This document shows positions 36,943-45,669 of a stretch of DNA of 64,000 nt, in pieces. The notes beneath the pieces were generated by a model, which saw nothing but the letters and a program-made list of their open reading frames with translations, searched no databases and was not told the origin of the DNA. The first letter of the stretch is position 1; each line of letters starts with the position of its first letter. The DNA comes from Chloroflexota bacterium (GTDB lineage: Bacteria; Chloroflexota; Anaerolineae; Aggregatilineales; Phototrophicaceae): NCBI GenBank assembly GCA_026706455.1, contig JAPOYS010000105.1:23041-87040 (forward strand), in the 5' to 3' direction. The position numbers and the translations under genes are program-made.

Positions 36943-36970
36943 TTTGTAGGGGCGCGCCTTGGCTCGCCCG
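36943..36970 (+). repeat. REP-like palindromic element, second copy
   Basis: Reads TTTGTAGGGGCG, a middle of similar length, then CTCGCCCG, with GGGCG and CGCCC arms able to pair. It shares the TGTAGGGGCG start and CGCCC end with the copy at 18853-18883 on the other strand. Both lie in gene-free gaps. Near-matching inverted 14-mers (36852-36865 and 37007-37020) flank this copy. Confidence 0.5.
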
Positions 36971-37043
36971 TCTCACTCGACGCAGAAACATATCCGCCTA
37001 GTTAGCCACTCCCCTTATGAGCCGACTTGTTTCGGAGAGATCC

Positions 37044-37361
37044 TTAGGGAAGGAAGCCAAACCACTGACAGAAGTTTGTTGGATTGGCGGCGCAGCTTTC
37101 GGGCGCGTGCAGAAGGAGGAAGGCAAAGCCGGCGCCCGCGAGCACAACACCGATGAGCAGCGCGCAGCCGCACCAGGCAACGGGGCCGCCCTGAGCAATT
37201 TCCGCCGCAACCTCGATAAGACCCAGGATCACGTCAAATACGCCGCTTACCGCCTGCAATACAAAAGCGACTACAATGAGCGCGCCGCAGAGCAACGCGC
37301 AGCCGACCGCGATGATCGGCAGGGGCAATTGCGAAAGATCGATAGTTTGCAGCCACTCCAT
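37044..37361 (-). CDS. small two-helix membrane protein
   Basis: Unrecognised 105-residue protein with membrane helices at about 13-50 (PIIAVGCALLCGALIVVAFVL) and 62-85 (LLIGVVLAGAGFAFLLL). The short C-terminal tail has two cysteines (ESCAANPTNFCQW) that would lie outside if the N-terminus is outside. It follows another small membrane protein gene by 29 bases on the same strand, so the pair probably forms an operon. No function can be assigned. Confidence 0.72.
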   Translation of the reverse strand: MEWLQTIDLSQLPLPIIAVGCALLCGALIVVAFVLQAVSGVFDVILGLIEVAAEIAQGGPVAWCGCALLIGVVLAGAGFAFLLLHAPESCAANPTNFCQWFGFLP

Positions 37362-37390
37362 CGGCTTGTTTCGCTTCCAGCCCGCTCGCC

Positions 37391-37861
37391 CTACCCGGTT
37401 GCGCAGGCAGCGCCAACGGTCTTGCTCAACTCCCAGTTTACCGCCGGCGCGTCACGCTGGTAGCAGTCGCAATAATTTACATTCTGATTACCACCACTGT
37501 ACTCCCAAAGCAGGAATCGCACCGCTGATTCGACACATATCGTCCGATCATCGCTCGCTGTCGTTGCGATCCATGACGACTCGATACGCAGGCCGCGATC
37601 AGCGGCTTCGCTGATTAGCGAAATCAGCAAGAGCGGATGCGCGTGCGGATCTGGAATGTCCGCATGGTTCAGCCGAATCTCGCCATTGGCCGCCAGCAAG
37701 AATAGCGCGCAGGGCGTCAGCAGGAGCGTGAACCAGCACAGCAGCGCCAGACCGCATCCCAGCCGCCGCAGCGAACTGCGATGGCTGGCGCGCGCCGGAG
37801 GCTGGTTGAGTTCCGGCGACGGCGATTCTTCTTGCGCGGGCGCAACCCCTGGTTCAGACAC
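37391..37861 (-). CDS. single-pass membrane protein, unknown function
   Basis: Unrecognised protein of 156 residues. A Pro/Ser-rich cytoplasmic N-terminus (1-32) is followed by one hydrophobic helix (GLALLCWFTLLLTPCALFLL) and a ~95-residue outer domain with cysteines in TICVES, YCDCYQ and AACATG that could form disulfides. Composition and codon use match the surrounding genes. It lies upstream of the small two-helix gene and 116 bases after the Nudix gene, all on one strand. Confidence 0.7.
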   Translation of the reverse strand: MSEPGVAPAQEESPSPELNQPPARASHRSSLRRLGCGLALLCWFTLLLTPCALFLLAANGEIRLNHADIPDPHAHPLLLISLISEAADRGLRIESSWIATTASDDRTICVESAVRFLLWEYSGGNQNVNYCDCYQRDAPAVNWELSKTVGAACATG

Positions 37862-37977
37862 TTGGCGACCAATCGATAGTCTTATTCACTTGGCGCCGCA
37901 ATCGAACATGTTTATCCAGGAAATCTTGCTCGTTGTCATACCGCGGGTTCGGGACCCGCATATTGACCGGCAACGCG

Positions 37978-38526
37978 TCAAGCGCTTCCTAGGCGCATGT
38001 TGAAGTCATGCACGCCAGCCCGAAAACGCAGCACAATGCTATCGGAAGAGTCATAGCTTACGTGCGCATAGATCGGCGGATCATGCGCGCCCATATCGAG
38101 AATCTTCGGCAGCAGCGTCGGCAGATCTTCAACCAGATCCAGATCTGGTATTCGATCACGCGCTATCCATTCGAGCTTCCCTTCGGAGCAATCTTCACGA
38201 ATAGCGCGGCTGTCGCTGATTGCCGTAAAGACAAACAAGATGATGCCAGTCTCAGCGCCGGCATCGATATTGTGTATGCTGCGCAGCATAAGCGAGCGCG
38301 TCTGAAGGCCACTCTCTTCATGGATCTCTCGCAGCGCGCTGCTGAAGGGATCTTCATGGCGCTCAATATGTCCGCCCAAGCCATTGTATTGATTGGGGAA
38401 AACGCGCTTGTGGGCGGCGCGCTTGATCAATAGCACATCGTCTCCGTTTGTGACAAAGGATAAGGTGCGAGGCAGCGTCAACCAACGATCCTGCGTAAAC
38501 TCCGCGCCCTGCTGCCGCGCCCCCAT
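37978..38526 (-). CDS. Nudix hydrolase
   Basis: Nudix-fold pyrophosphohydrolase of 182 residues. The Nudix box begins at GHIERHE and continues through ALREIHEESGL, with all consensus Gly, Glu, Arg and Glu positions kept. The preceding NQYNGLGG and overall length resemble the MutT/8-oxo-dGTP group, but specificity cannot be assigned. The C-terminal ~45 residues extend beyond the fold. It is divergent from the serine-kinase-like gene, 104 bases away. Confidence 0.93.
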   Translation of the reverse strand: MGARQQGAEFTQDRWLTLPRTLSFVTNGDDVLLIKRAAHKRVFPNQYNGLGGHIERHEDPFSSALREIHEESGLQTRSLMLRSIHNIDAGAETGIILFVFTAISDSRAIREDCSEGKLEWIARDRIPDLDLVEDLPTLLPKILDMGAHDPPIYAHVSYDSSDSIVLRFRAGVHDFNMRLGSA

Positions 38527-38630
38527 GCGCTCGCTCCCCCGCTAATCCCAGCTGAATTCGGACAATTGCCCAGCAATCCCGTTCATGATACGCTATACGC
38601 CGTCAAACAGCCATTCTATTTACAATCGCA

Positions 38631-39449
38631 ATGATTTCGAATCCAGCTAGCGTACCGCCGCCAAACCTGCGGATTGTTCCCCTCGCCAATGTGCGACCGC
38701 ATGAAAAAGGCGATATCCAACGATCACAGCCCTTGATGCAAATACTTCGACAGGCTGCTACCTTCACCAATCCGCCGGTGGTGGCGGAAATCGCGGACGG
38801 CAGCTATGTAATCATGGATGGCTCGAACCGCCACAGTTCTCTGCAGGCGCTCGGATTCGCTCATATTCTGGTGCAGGTTGCCGACTATGAATCGGATTTT
38901 GTGGAGCTCGGCGTCTGGCAGCATATCATAGCCGACTGGGATTCTCAGTCATTCTTGAGAGAGCTGGAAAAGATCGACCATGTCACATTGCGTCAAGGCT
39001 GGGATGCGGGTGCGGCCGCCCAAGCGCTGCTTCGCGACGGCTCCGTTCACAGCATACACGCTGGCGTCGACAGCCTGCAGGATCGCAACGCAGCGCTGCG
39101 CCAGATCGTCGAGTCGTATCACCGTAACGCGACCCTCTATCGTACGCCTTTGACGGAACCCGATCTGATCTGGTCTCTTTTTCCATCGGGCGCGGCAATG
39201 GTTATGTTTCGCCAATATCAGCCGCGAGACATCATAAACGCCGCGCTGGAAGCCGCTTATCTGCCGCCCGGCGTCAGCCGACATATTATTCAGGGCCGCG
39301 CCTTAAATCTCAATTATCCTATGAGCTGCTTGCGATCCGCGCTGCCGCTCGCCGAGAAAAACAACCAGCTTCAGGATTGGCTGCGTGAGCAATATGCGCG
39401 GCGCAGCGTTCGCTTTTACGCAGAAGCAACCTACCACTTCGACGAGTGA
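38631..39449 (+). CDS. ParB-fold protein related to SerK/SbnI (serine kinase)
   Basis: The 272-residue protein has a ParB/sulfiredoxin-fold N-terminal domain (about 13-105). Its motifs resemble SbnI of Staphylococcus and archaeal SerK, enzymes that phosphorylate free serine to O-phospho-L-serine: H24-E25 near the start, the nucleotide-loop DGSNRHSSLQALG (63-75) and VWQH (95-98). DNA-binding ParB helices are not evident. The C-terminal ~165 residues are helical and of unknown type. Family assignment is by motif memory, so activity is inferred. No ribosome site precedes the ATG, but TACAAT lies five bases before it, suggesting a leaderless mRNA. It heads a five-gene operon with gaps of 2-19 bases. 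Confidence 0.75.
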   Translation: MISNPASVPPPNLRIVPLANVRPHEKGDIQRSQPLMQILRQAATFTNPPVVAEIADGSYVIMDGSNRHSSLQALGFAHILVQVADYESDFVELGVWQHIIADWDSQSFLRELEKIDHVTLRQGWDAGAAAQALLRDGSVHSIHAGVDSLQDRNAALRQIVESYHRNATLYRTPLTEPDLIWSLFPSGAAMVMFRQYQPRDIINAALEAAYLPPGVSRHIIQGRALNLNYPMSCLRSALPLAEKNNQLQDWLREQYARRSVRFYAEATYHFDE

Positions 39450-39455
39450 GCAACG

Positions 39456-39893
39456 ATGACACAGTCAGCCGACGAGGTTTTGCGCCAAGCCACGCTCTAC
39501 AGCGATGATCGCGATTATCGGATTCTGCGCCTGCCCTCGAATGCCATCACGCTTGCCGCCGGTATACTGGCGGAAGTCGGGGCGCCCTTCACCGGCTTGG
39601 TCGCCGATAAGGACGAAGTGACGCTCCTGCTTCCAGACGAGGCTATGGCTGCGTTTGAGGCTCGCTTGCGCCTGGCGAAAAAGAGCGAGCAAAAGTATCG
39701 TCTAATAACGTTTGACGCGCAGCTGCAGCCGGACCTTGTTGGTTTCATCGCTCGTATCGCCCAGGCGCTGGCGGCAGCCGGCATCCCGATTCTCACTTAT
39801 GCCGCCTTTTCTCGCGATCACGTCTTGGTTCCGGCGGGCTGCGTTCATCGGGCGCTTCTCGCCCTGCGTGAACTCCAAATGGAAAGCGCTTAG
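39456..39893 (+). CDS. ACT-domain amino-acid sensor protein
   Basis: Small protein (145 aa) resembling the ACT-type COG3603/CASTOR-like family. It has two repeats of the beta-alpha-beta pattern; the second is clearer (PDLVGFIARIAQALAAAGIPILTYAAFSRDHVLVP). Such proteins bind amino acids as ligands, and no catalytic domain is present. It starts six bases after the SerK-like gene, so sensing serine, cysteine or a related amino acid is a reasonable but unproven idea. Confidence 0.85.
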   Translation: MTQSADEVLRQATLYSDDRDYRILRLPSNAITLAAGILAEVGAPFTGLVADKDEVTLLLPDEAMAAFEARLRLAKKSEQKYRLITFDAQLQPDLVGFIARIAQALAAAGIPILTYAAFSRDHVLVPAGCVHRALLALRELQMESA

Positions 39894-39895
39894 CT

Positions 39896-40258
39896 GTGGA
39901 AATTAATCTTTTCAACGACGCCAGCCTGGCGCCGCAACCCCGTCACAAGGTACGAATAGAAGCGTTCCGCGCCTCCCCCTACTCCGATCGATTCCGAGTA
40001 AAGGTGAATATAAAGCTGACGCCTTTTCAGGAGCGGCCCAACCTCGTTTTGACCGCGCGCCGATCAGACGGCCTCCAGGTCAGCGACTTGGATGTCATCG
40101 CGACGATGCATTACGACAATGAATTCACGATGCATATTCGCGGCGTCGACGATCCGGCTGGCCGCTACACGTTGAGCGCGGAGCTATACTTCGAGACGCG
40201 CAACCCGCCGCAGGATTCCTGCCAAATCGATTTCGCGATTCCAACCGAAGGCGGCTAG
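39896..40258 (+). CDS. small beta-rich protein ending in Gly-Gly
   Basis: Unrecognised protein of 120 residues. Alternating hydrophobic stretches (FRVKVNIKL, LVLTARRSDGL, FTMHIRGVD, YTLSAELYFE) suggest an all-beta sandwich with little helix. The last residues are IPTEGG, a free Gly-Gly end as found in ubiquitin-like and sulfur-carrier proteins. The next gene encodes a JAMM protease, the family that cleaves such ends. The fold pattern does not look like a beta-grasp, so the Gly-Gly could be chance. The start is GTG, two bases after the ACT gene's stop. The operon context supports it being real. Confidence 0.75.
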   Translation: MEINLFNDASLAPQPRHKVRIEAFRASPYSDRFRVKVNIKLTPFQERPNLVLTARRSDGLQVSDLDVIATMHYDNEFTMHIRGVDDPAGRYTLSAELYFETRNPPQDSCQIDFAIPTEGG

Positions 40259-40260
40259 CA

Positions 40261-40806
40261 ATGGCTGTGACGATTGCCTATTCGGTCGCGCGCCAGTTGG
40301 TGGATGACGCTGCCCGTCAAGCGCCCGCTGAAGCCTGTGGACTGTTAGCGGGCACGAATAATCACATAGCGGCGGCGCATCCCCTGCGGAATATCGCGGC
40401 GGCGCCAGAGACTCAGTTTAGGGCTGACCCGGAGGAGCAGCTGCAAGCGCTCAAAGCGATTGACGCCGCCGGGCGCAACTGGCTCGGCGTATACCACTCG
40501 CATCCGACCAGCGCGCCCATACCGTCGCCGCAGGATATCGACCAGTGCGCGGATGGCGGGCTGCTGCAGCTGATCGTTTCGCTCGAAGGCGCTCAACCAG
40601 AATTGAAGTTGTGGCGTGTGGATCAGGCCTCCGTGGCGCCCGTAGACCTGGTCTATGACACGGTACATGACCATGACAGCCAGCGCCGGTTTACGAAAAG
40701 TCAGCAGGCCGCCGTCATTGCCGTGGGCATTGCTGCTGTGCTCATCATGCTTCTCGTATCGTTATCGCTTTTGCCGCCCGCGCCGGAGATCTTGCCATCG
40801 CCCTAA
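40261..40806 (+). CDS. membrane-anchored JAMM/MPN metalloprotease
   Basis: Zinc isopeptidase of the JAB1/MPN/Mov34 (M67) class, 181 residues. All catalytic residues are present: E24 in AEACGLLAG, H79 and H81 in VYHSHP, S89 and D92 in IPSPQD. The EACGLL start resembles the bacterial Mec+ group, which releases cysteine from the CysO carrier. Unusually, a hydrophobic helix at about 150-171 (AAVIAVGIAAVLIMLLVSL) would tie the enzyme to the membrane, with the catalytic domain in the cytosol. It starts two bases after the Gly-Gly protein gene, a natural candidate substrate. Confidence 0.92.
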   Translation: MAVTIAYSVARQLVDDAARQAPAEACGLLAGTNNHIAAAHPLRNIAAAPETQFRADPEEQLQALKAIDAAGRNWLGVYHSHPTSAPIPSPQDIDQCADGGLLQLIVSLEGAQPELKLWRVDQASVAPVDLVYDTVHDHDSQRRFTKSQQAAVIAVGIAAVLIMLLVSLSLLPPAPEILPSP

Positions 40807-40825
40807 GGTAGCGAGGACAACTGAC

Positions 40826-41674
40826 TTGGACATTCTCCTCATTGCCTTGCTCGGTCTGGCTGCGGGTGGCGGCGTCAATCTGCTGGCGGACAACCTCGCG
40901 GCCGGTACTGTACCTCGCCGCCCACGCTATCCCGACGGCAGCCGCCGACCCTGGGCCGCCTGGCTGGGGCTGTCCGCTTTCATACTCGGATTGCGAATGC
41001 CGCATTCCGATTCGACCGACGATGCGAATACTGCTCTTGAAAGGGGGCCAACTCTCGGCTGGCGATATCCGCTTGTTGAGCTCGCGCTGTCACTCTTGAT
41101 GGCGCTGACCTTTGCCATTGCTCAAGGCAAGCTCGCGCAGCCAGGCGGAAAGATTCTGATTTGGTTGAGCTTGGCCGCTCTATTTGTCTTGATCGCGATT
41201 GTCGATCTTGAACACCGGCGGATACCGCGCGCGCCCTTGCTTTTGGTAGCCGCTCTTGCAATCGTCGCCGGGCTCGCTTACCCGCAGTCGCCGCCGTCCA
41301 TCGTCTCGATGTTCGCTGGCGCAATCTGCGCTGGCTCCGCCTTTTCGCTGGTTTATCTGGGCGGGCGAGCGCTAAAGTCGCTGGCGCCTAAGCGCTGGCG
41401 TTTGCCAGCAGAGGTCGCCGTGTTCGGGCGGGGGGATGTCCATCTGATGACAGTCGGCGGGTTGATTGTGGGCTTTCCCAACGCGCTGGCCGCGATGGCT
41501 TTAACCATTTTCTTGGGCGGCGCCGGCGCACTGCTCTATATTATGGCCACGAGCGCCTTTGGCAGCGGCTACAAGCCCTTCAGCACCCTTCCCTACGGAC
41601 CATTTATACTGGCGGCGGTTTACATTGTCATGCTGTGGGGAGGCGAATTGCAGCGTCTCTTCTATGTGTCTTGA
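40826..41674 (+). CDS. A24-family prepilin peptidase-like protein
   Basis: Membrane aspartyl protease of the type-IV prepilin peptidase family (282 aa, about seven helices). The two catalytic aspartates are seen in IAIVDLEHRRIP and FGRGDVHLM. The N-terminal region (VNLLADNLAAGTVP, later WRYPLVELALSLL) follows the family but lacks the four-cysteine zinc loop of bifunctional PilD, so methylation is doubtful. The start is TTG at 40826, with GAGGA about nine bases upstream. It is last in the five-gene operon, and its end overlaps mnmA by 13 bases tail to tail. No pilin gene lies in view. Confidence 0.9.
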   Translation: MDILLIALLGLAAGGGVNLLADNLAAGTVPRRPRYPDGSRRPWAAWLGLSAFILGLRMPHSDSTDDANTALERGPTLGWRYPLVELALSLLMALTFAIAQGKLAQPGGKILIWLSLAALFVLIAIVDLEHRRIPRAPLLLVAALAIVAGLAYPQSPPSIVSMFAGAICAGSAFSLVYLGGRALKSLAPKRWRLPAEVAVFGRGDVHLMTVGGLIVGFPNALAAMALTIFLGGAGALLYIMATSAFGSGYKPFSTLPYGPFILAAVYIVMLWGGELQRLFYVS

Positions 41675-42849
41675 GCGCCTTCAGCAACTAACGGTCTTGC
41701 GCTTGGCACGATCGCCCTTGAATCTCTTGCCTCCAGCGGCAAATTCGTCATAGGCTGTTCTCCCTCAAATTGCGCGATTACGCCGCCGCCAAGGCAAACA
41801 TCGTCAGCATAAACGACGGCGGCTTGCCCCGGGGTTATATCACGCTGAGGTTCTTCAAACTGTACATGCACGCGCCGATTGTCGAGCGTGCAAATGCTGG
41901 CTCTCTGCGGCTGCGACCGGTAGCGGATCTTGACCTCAGCGGAGAAGCTCGCGCGCGGGGGCTTGCCACTCACCCAATTCATACGTTCCGCCACCAACTC
42001 GTCGCGCCCGAGTTCGTCTCTCGTGCCGACAATCAAGGCATTCCTAACTGCGTTCATCGCCAAAACGTAAAGCGGCTCGTTGAAGGAGATTCCGAGACCG
42101 CGGCGCTGTCCGATTGTGTAATTCGCCAAACCGCGGTGCTCGCCCAAGACCTCGCCGGCCGAAGTTACTATTGGACCCTTCGTCATAAGGTCCGGCGCGC
42201 GCGCGCGCAAGAAATCGCGATAGTCGTTATTGCCTAGAAAGCACAAGTCCTGGCTGTCCTTGCGATTGGCGCGGCTCAAGCCCAACTCGTCTGCCAGGCG
42301 ACGAACTTCGGTCTTAGGATAAGCGCCAATCGGGAAGAGCGTTCTTGCGAGCTGCGCCTGCCCCATGACGCTCAGGACGTAGCTTTGATCTTTGGCTGGG
42401 TCGAGCCCCTTCAAAAGAAGCCAGCCTCCCTCTGGGTTTTCCGTGATGCGCGCATAATGCCCTGTAGCCAGAAAATCGGCATCGAGAGCCAGCGCATGAT
42501 TCAGCAGCCAGTCGAAGCGAATATGCCGATTGCACTCCAGGCAAGGGTTGGGCGTATAGCCGTCGCGGTGTTGGTCAATGAAATACTGGACGACTCTTTC
42601 GCGAAATACAGACTTGGTATCCAGCACGTAAAAGGGGATACCGAGCCCGTCGGCGATATGCCGCGCGCTCTGCATTTGATCAGGCGTACAGCAGCGGTTG
42701 TGCTCGGCGCCTCCCATCGACTCGTCAGACCAGAGGCGCATCATCATACCGACGACATCGTAGCCCTCGTTCACCAGCAGAGCCGCGGCGACCGAGCTGT
42801 CTACGCCGCCGCTCATCGCGACGACAACGCGGGTGTCGCGCTTGCTCAT
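41662..42849 (-). CDS. mnmA: tRNA 2-thiouridylase MnmA
   Basis: Sulfurates U34 of tRNA Lys, Glu and Gln, using sulfur relayed from a cysteine desulfurase. The 395 residues show the PP-loop AMSGGVDSSVAA, the catalytic cysteine in NPCLECNRHI, the second cysteine in DLCFLGNNDY and the GQRRGLGIS loop. The C-terminus is about 28 residues longer than usual and overlaps the convergent peptidase gene. The ATG overlaps the stop of the desulfurase gene (ATGA), so sulfur donor and acceptor are coupled in translation. Confidence 0.97.
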   Translation of the reverse strand: MSKRDTRVVVAMSGGVDSSVAAALLVNEGYDVVGMMMRLWSDESMGGAEHNRCCTPDQMQSARHIADGLGIPFYVLDTKSVFRERVVQYFIDQHRDGYTPNPCLECNRHIRFDWLLNHALALDADFLATGHYARITENPEGGWLLLKGLDPAKDQSYVLSVMGQAQLARTLFPIGAYPKTEVRRLADELGLSRANRKDSQDLCFLGNNDYRDFLRARAPDLMTKGPIVTSAGEVLGEHRGLANYTIGQRRGLGISFNEPLYVLAMNAVRNALIVGTRDELGRDELVAERMNWVSGKPPRASFSAEVKIRYRSQPQRASICTLDNRRVHVQFEEPQRDITPGQAAVVYADDVCLGGGVIAQFEGEQPMTNLPLEARDSRAIVPSARPLVAEGAQDT

Positions 42850-44024
42850 GTGGCGACGGCGCGCTTCATGGCGCGCAATTTGTCCGCGGCCTGAGCCAGG
42901 ACTTCGAGGGCGTAGTCGATATCGGCGTCCGTTGTTTGCAGGCCTACGGATAGGCGCAGGCCGCACTGCGCTTCGTCGGGACTGTAGCCCAACGCCAAAA
43001 GCGCGCCGGCTGGCTCGGGATTGCCGGTCTTGCAAGCCGACCCGCTGCTGGCGGCGACGCCGTTCATGTCAAGGTGCATCAAAAGCGCGTTCGCCTCAAT
43101 GCCCGGCAGAACAAAGCTTGCGTGAGACGGCAAGCGCGCGTCGGGATGCCCGCTTAATTGCGCGCCGTCCACCTTCGTCAAAACGCCTTCAATCAACCGG
43201 TCCCGCAAATGCCGGAGACGCGCCAGCCGCTCGTCCGCCTCGGCGTAGGCCAATTCCAGCGCCTTTGCCATGCCGACGATGAAGGCGGTATTATGCGTGC
43301 CGGCGCGCAAGCCGCGTTCATGACCGCCGCCGGTCAGGACGCTAGTCAGTTCTGCGTCCTCCTTGATGTAGAGAAGGCCCACGCCCTTGGGCCCATAAAA
43401 CTTATGCGCGGACAGGCTTAACAGTTCGACGCCGAGTTCATCGACATCTAGGGTCAATTGCCCGCCAGCCTGTACGGCGTCGGTATGAAAAGGAATGCCG
43501 CGCGCGCGCGCGATGGCGGCGAGCTCTGGCAGGTCGTTCACACTGCCGACTTCGTTGTTGGCGTAGATGATGCTGGCGATAGCGGCGCCCCCTTGGCAAA
43601 TGTTTGCGAAGCCAGTTGGGTCGACGATGCCAAATTTGTCTATGGGCGCGATGACGGTTTCCATGTCCATCAATTCACCAAGCTGCGTGATGGTATTGGC
43701 GACAGCGGCGTGTTCCACCGGCGAAGTGATCAAGCGCGGCGGCTTGCCACGCTGGCGCGCCTGCCAGGCGGCGCCACGAATTGCTAAATTGTCGCTCTCC
43801 GAACCGCAACTGGTGAATATGATTTCGGAAGGCGCGCAGTTCAGGATCCGCGCCACGCGCGCCCGCGCGTCTTCAATCGCGCTTTCGCCGAGGCTGCCCT
43901 GACGGTGGCTCGAGGTAGAGTTGCCGTATATCTCGCGGAAGTAGGGCATCATCGCGTCGATCACGCGCGGATCAACCGGCGTCGAGGCCGAGTAGTCCAG
44001 GTATACTTCGCGCTTGTTTTTCAT
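42846..44024 (-). CDS. cysteine desulfurase (NifS/IscS family)
   Basis: PLP enzyme that takes sulfur from cysteine as persulfide. The 392 residues show YLDYSASTPVD, the PLP-region EHAAVANT, HTDAVQAGG, the PLP lysine in SLSAHKFYGPKG, the GGGHERGLRAGT loop and the reactive cysteine in SSGSACKTG. The class-I type loop is slightly changed after the cysteine (TGNPEPAGALL). No iscU, iscA or iscR accompanies it, and it is coupled to mnmA, so tRNA thiolation is the likely main job. A promoter and a hairpin lie about 100 bases upstream. Confidence 0.95.
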   Translation of the reverse strand: MKNKREVYLDYSASTPVDPRVIDAMMPYFREIYGNSTSSHRQGSLGESAIEDARARVARILNCAPSEIIFTSCGSESDNLAIRGAAWQARQRGKPPRLITSPVEHAAVANTITQLGELMDMETVIAPIDKFGIVDPTGFANICQGGAAIASIIYANNEVGSVNDLPELAAIARARGIPFHTDAVQAGGQLTLDVDELGVELLSLSAHKFYGPKGVGLLYIKEDAELTSVLTGGGHERGLRAGTHNTAFIVGMAKALELAYAEADERLARLRHLRDRLIEGVLTKVDGAQLSGHPDARLPSHASFVLPGIEANALLMHLDMNGVAASSGSACKTGNPEPAGALLALGYSPDEAQCGLRLSVGLQTTDADIDYALEVLAQAADKLRAMKRAVAT

Positions 44025-44106
44025 TTCATTTGTCTAGCGCTAAGGCCATCTGATGACCGATCCGGGAACAATGGACATAGCCTTTCGCGCTCGGCCTACG
44101 CCCTTG

Positions 44107-44124
44107 CATCAGGACTCCCTGATG
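44107..44124 (-). promoter_or_regulatory. hairpin at the 5' end of the cysteine desulfurase transcript
   Basis: Perfect seven-base inverted repeat CATCAGG / CCTGATG with a four-base loop. It lies just downstream of the predicted transcription start near 44127 on the minus strand. It may be an RNA hairpin or a repressor site. Confidence 0.42.
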
Positions 44125-44133
44125 ATGTTCTCT

Positions 44134-44163
44134 ATTCTAAAACACCTCAGCCGCTTTCTTCAA
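44134..44163 (-). promoter_or_regulatory. promoter of the cysteine desulfurase-mnmA operon
   Basis: Minus strand: TTGAAG (44158-44163), 18-base spacer, TAGAAT (44134-44139). Same spacing and -10 as the rplU promoter. The leader would be about 100 bases. The rest of the 277-base gap to eno holds no gene. Confidence 0.55.
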
Positions 44164-44226
44164 TAAGAGACCGAGACATTCCGAGAGCGCAGCCGTTTGC
44201 AGGTGTAATTGGCGCAGCTGCTGTAA

Positions 44227-45597
<1,371 letters not shown>

Positions 45598-45669
45598 TGC
45601 CGATTCTCCCGCCCGCTTTCCGCCCTGCCAGCGGAGGCCTAGCCGAATCACATGCGAGGGATTTAGCGC

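Noticed and set aside
36784..37043. A hidden gene or RNA gene in the gap upstream of the histidine-rich membrane gene
   Set aside because: Only promoter and repeat signals are seen; no frame has a plausible start and composition.
42192..42206. GC-alternating tract (also at about 43499)
   Set aside because: Short CG runs inside mnmA and the desulfurase encode ordinary Arg/Ala residues. No separate function is indicated.
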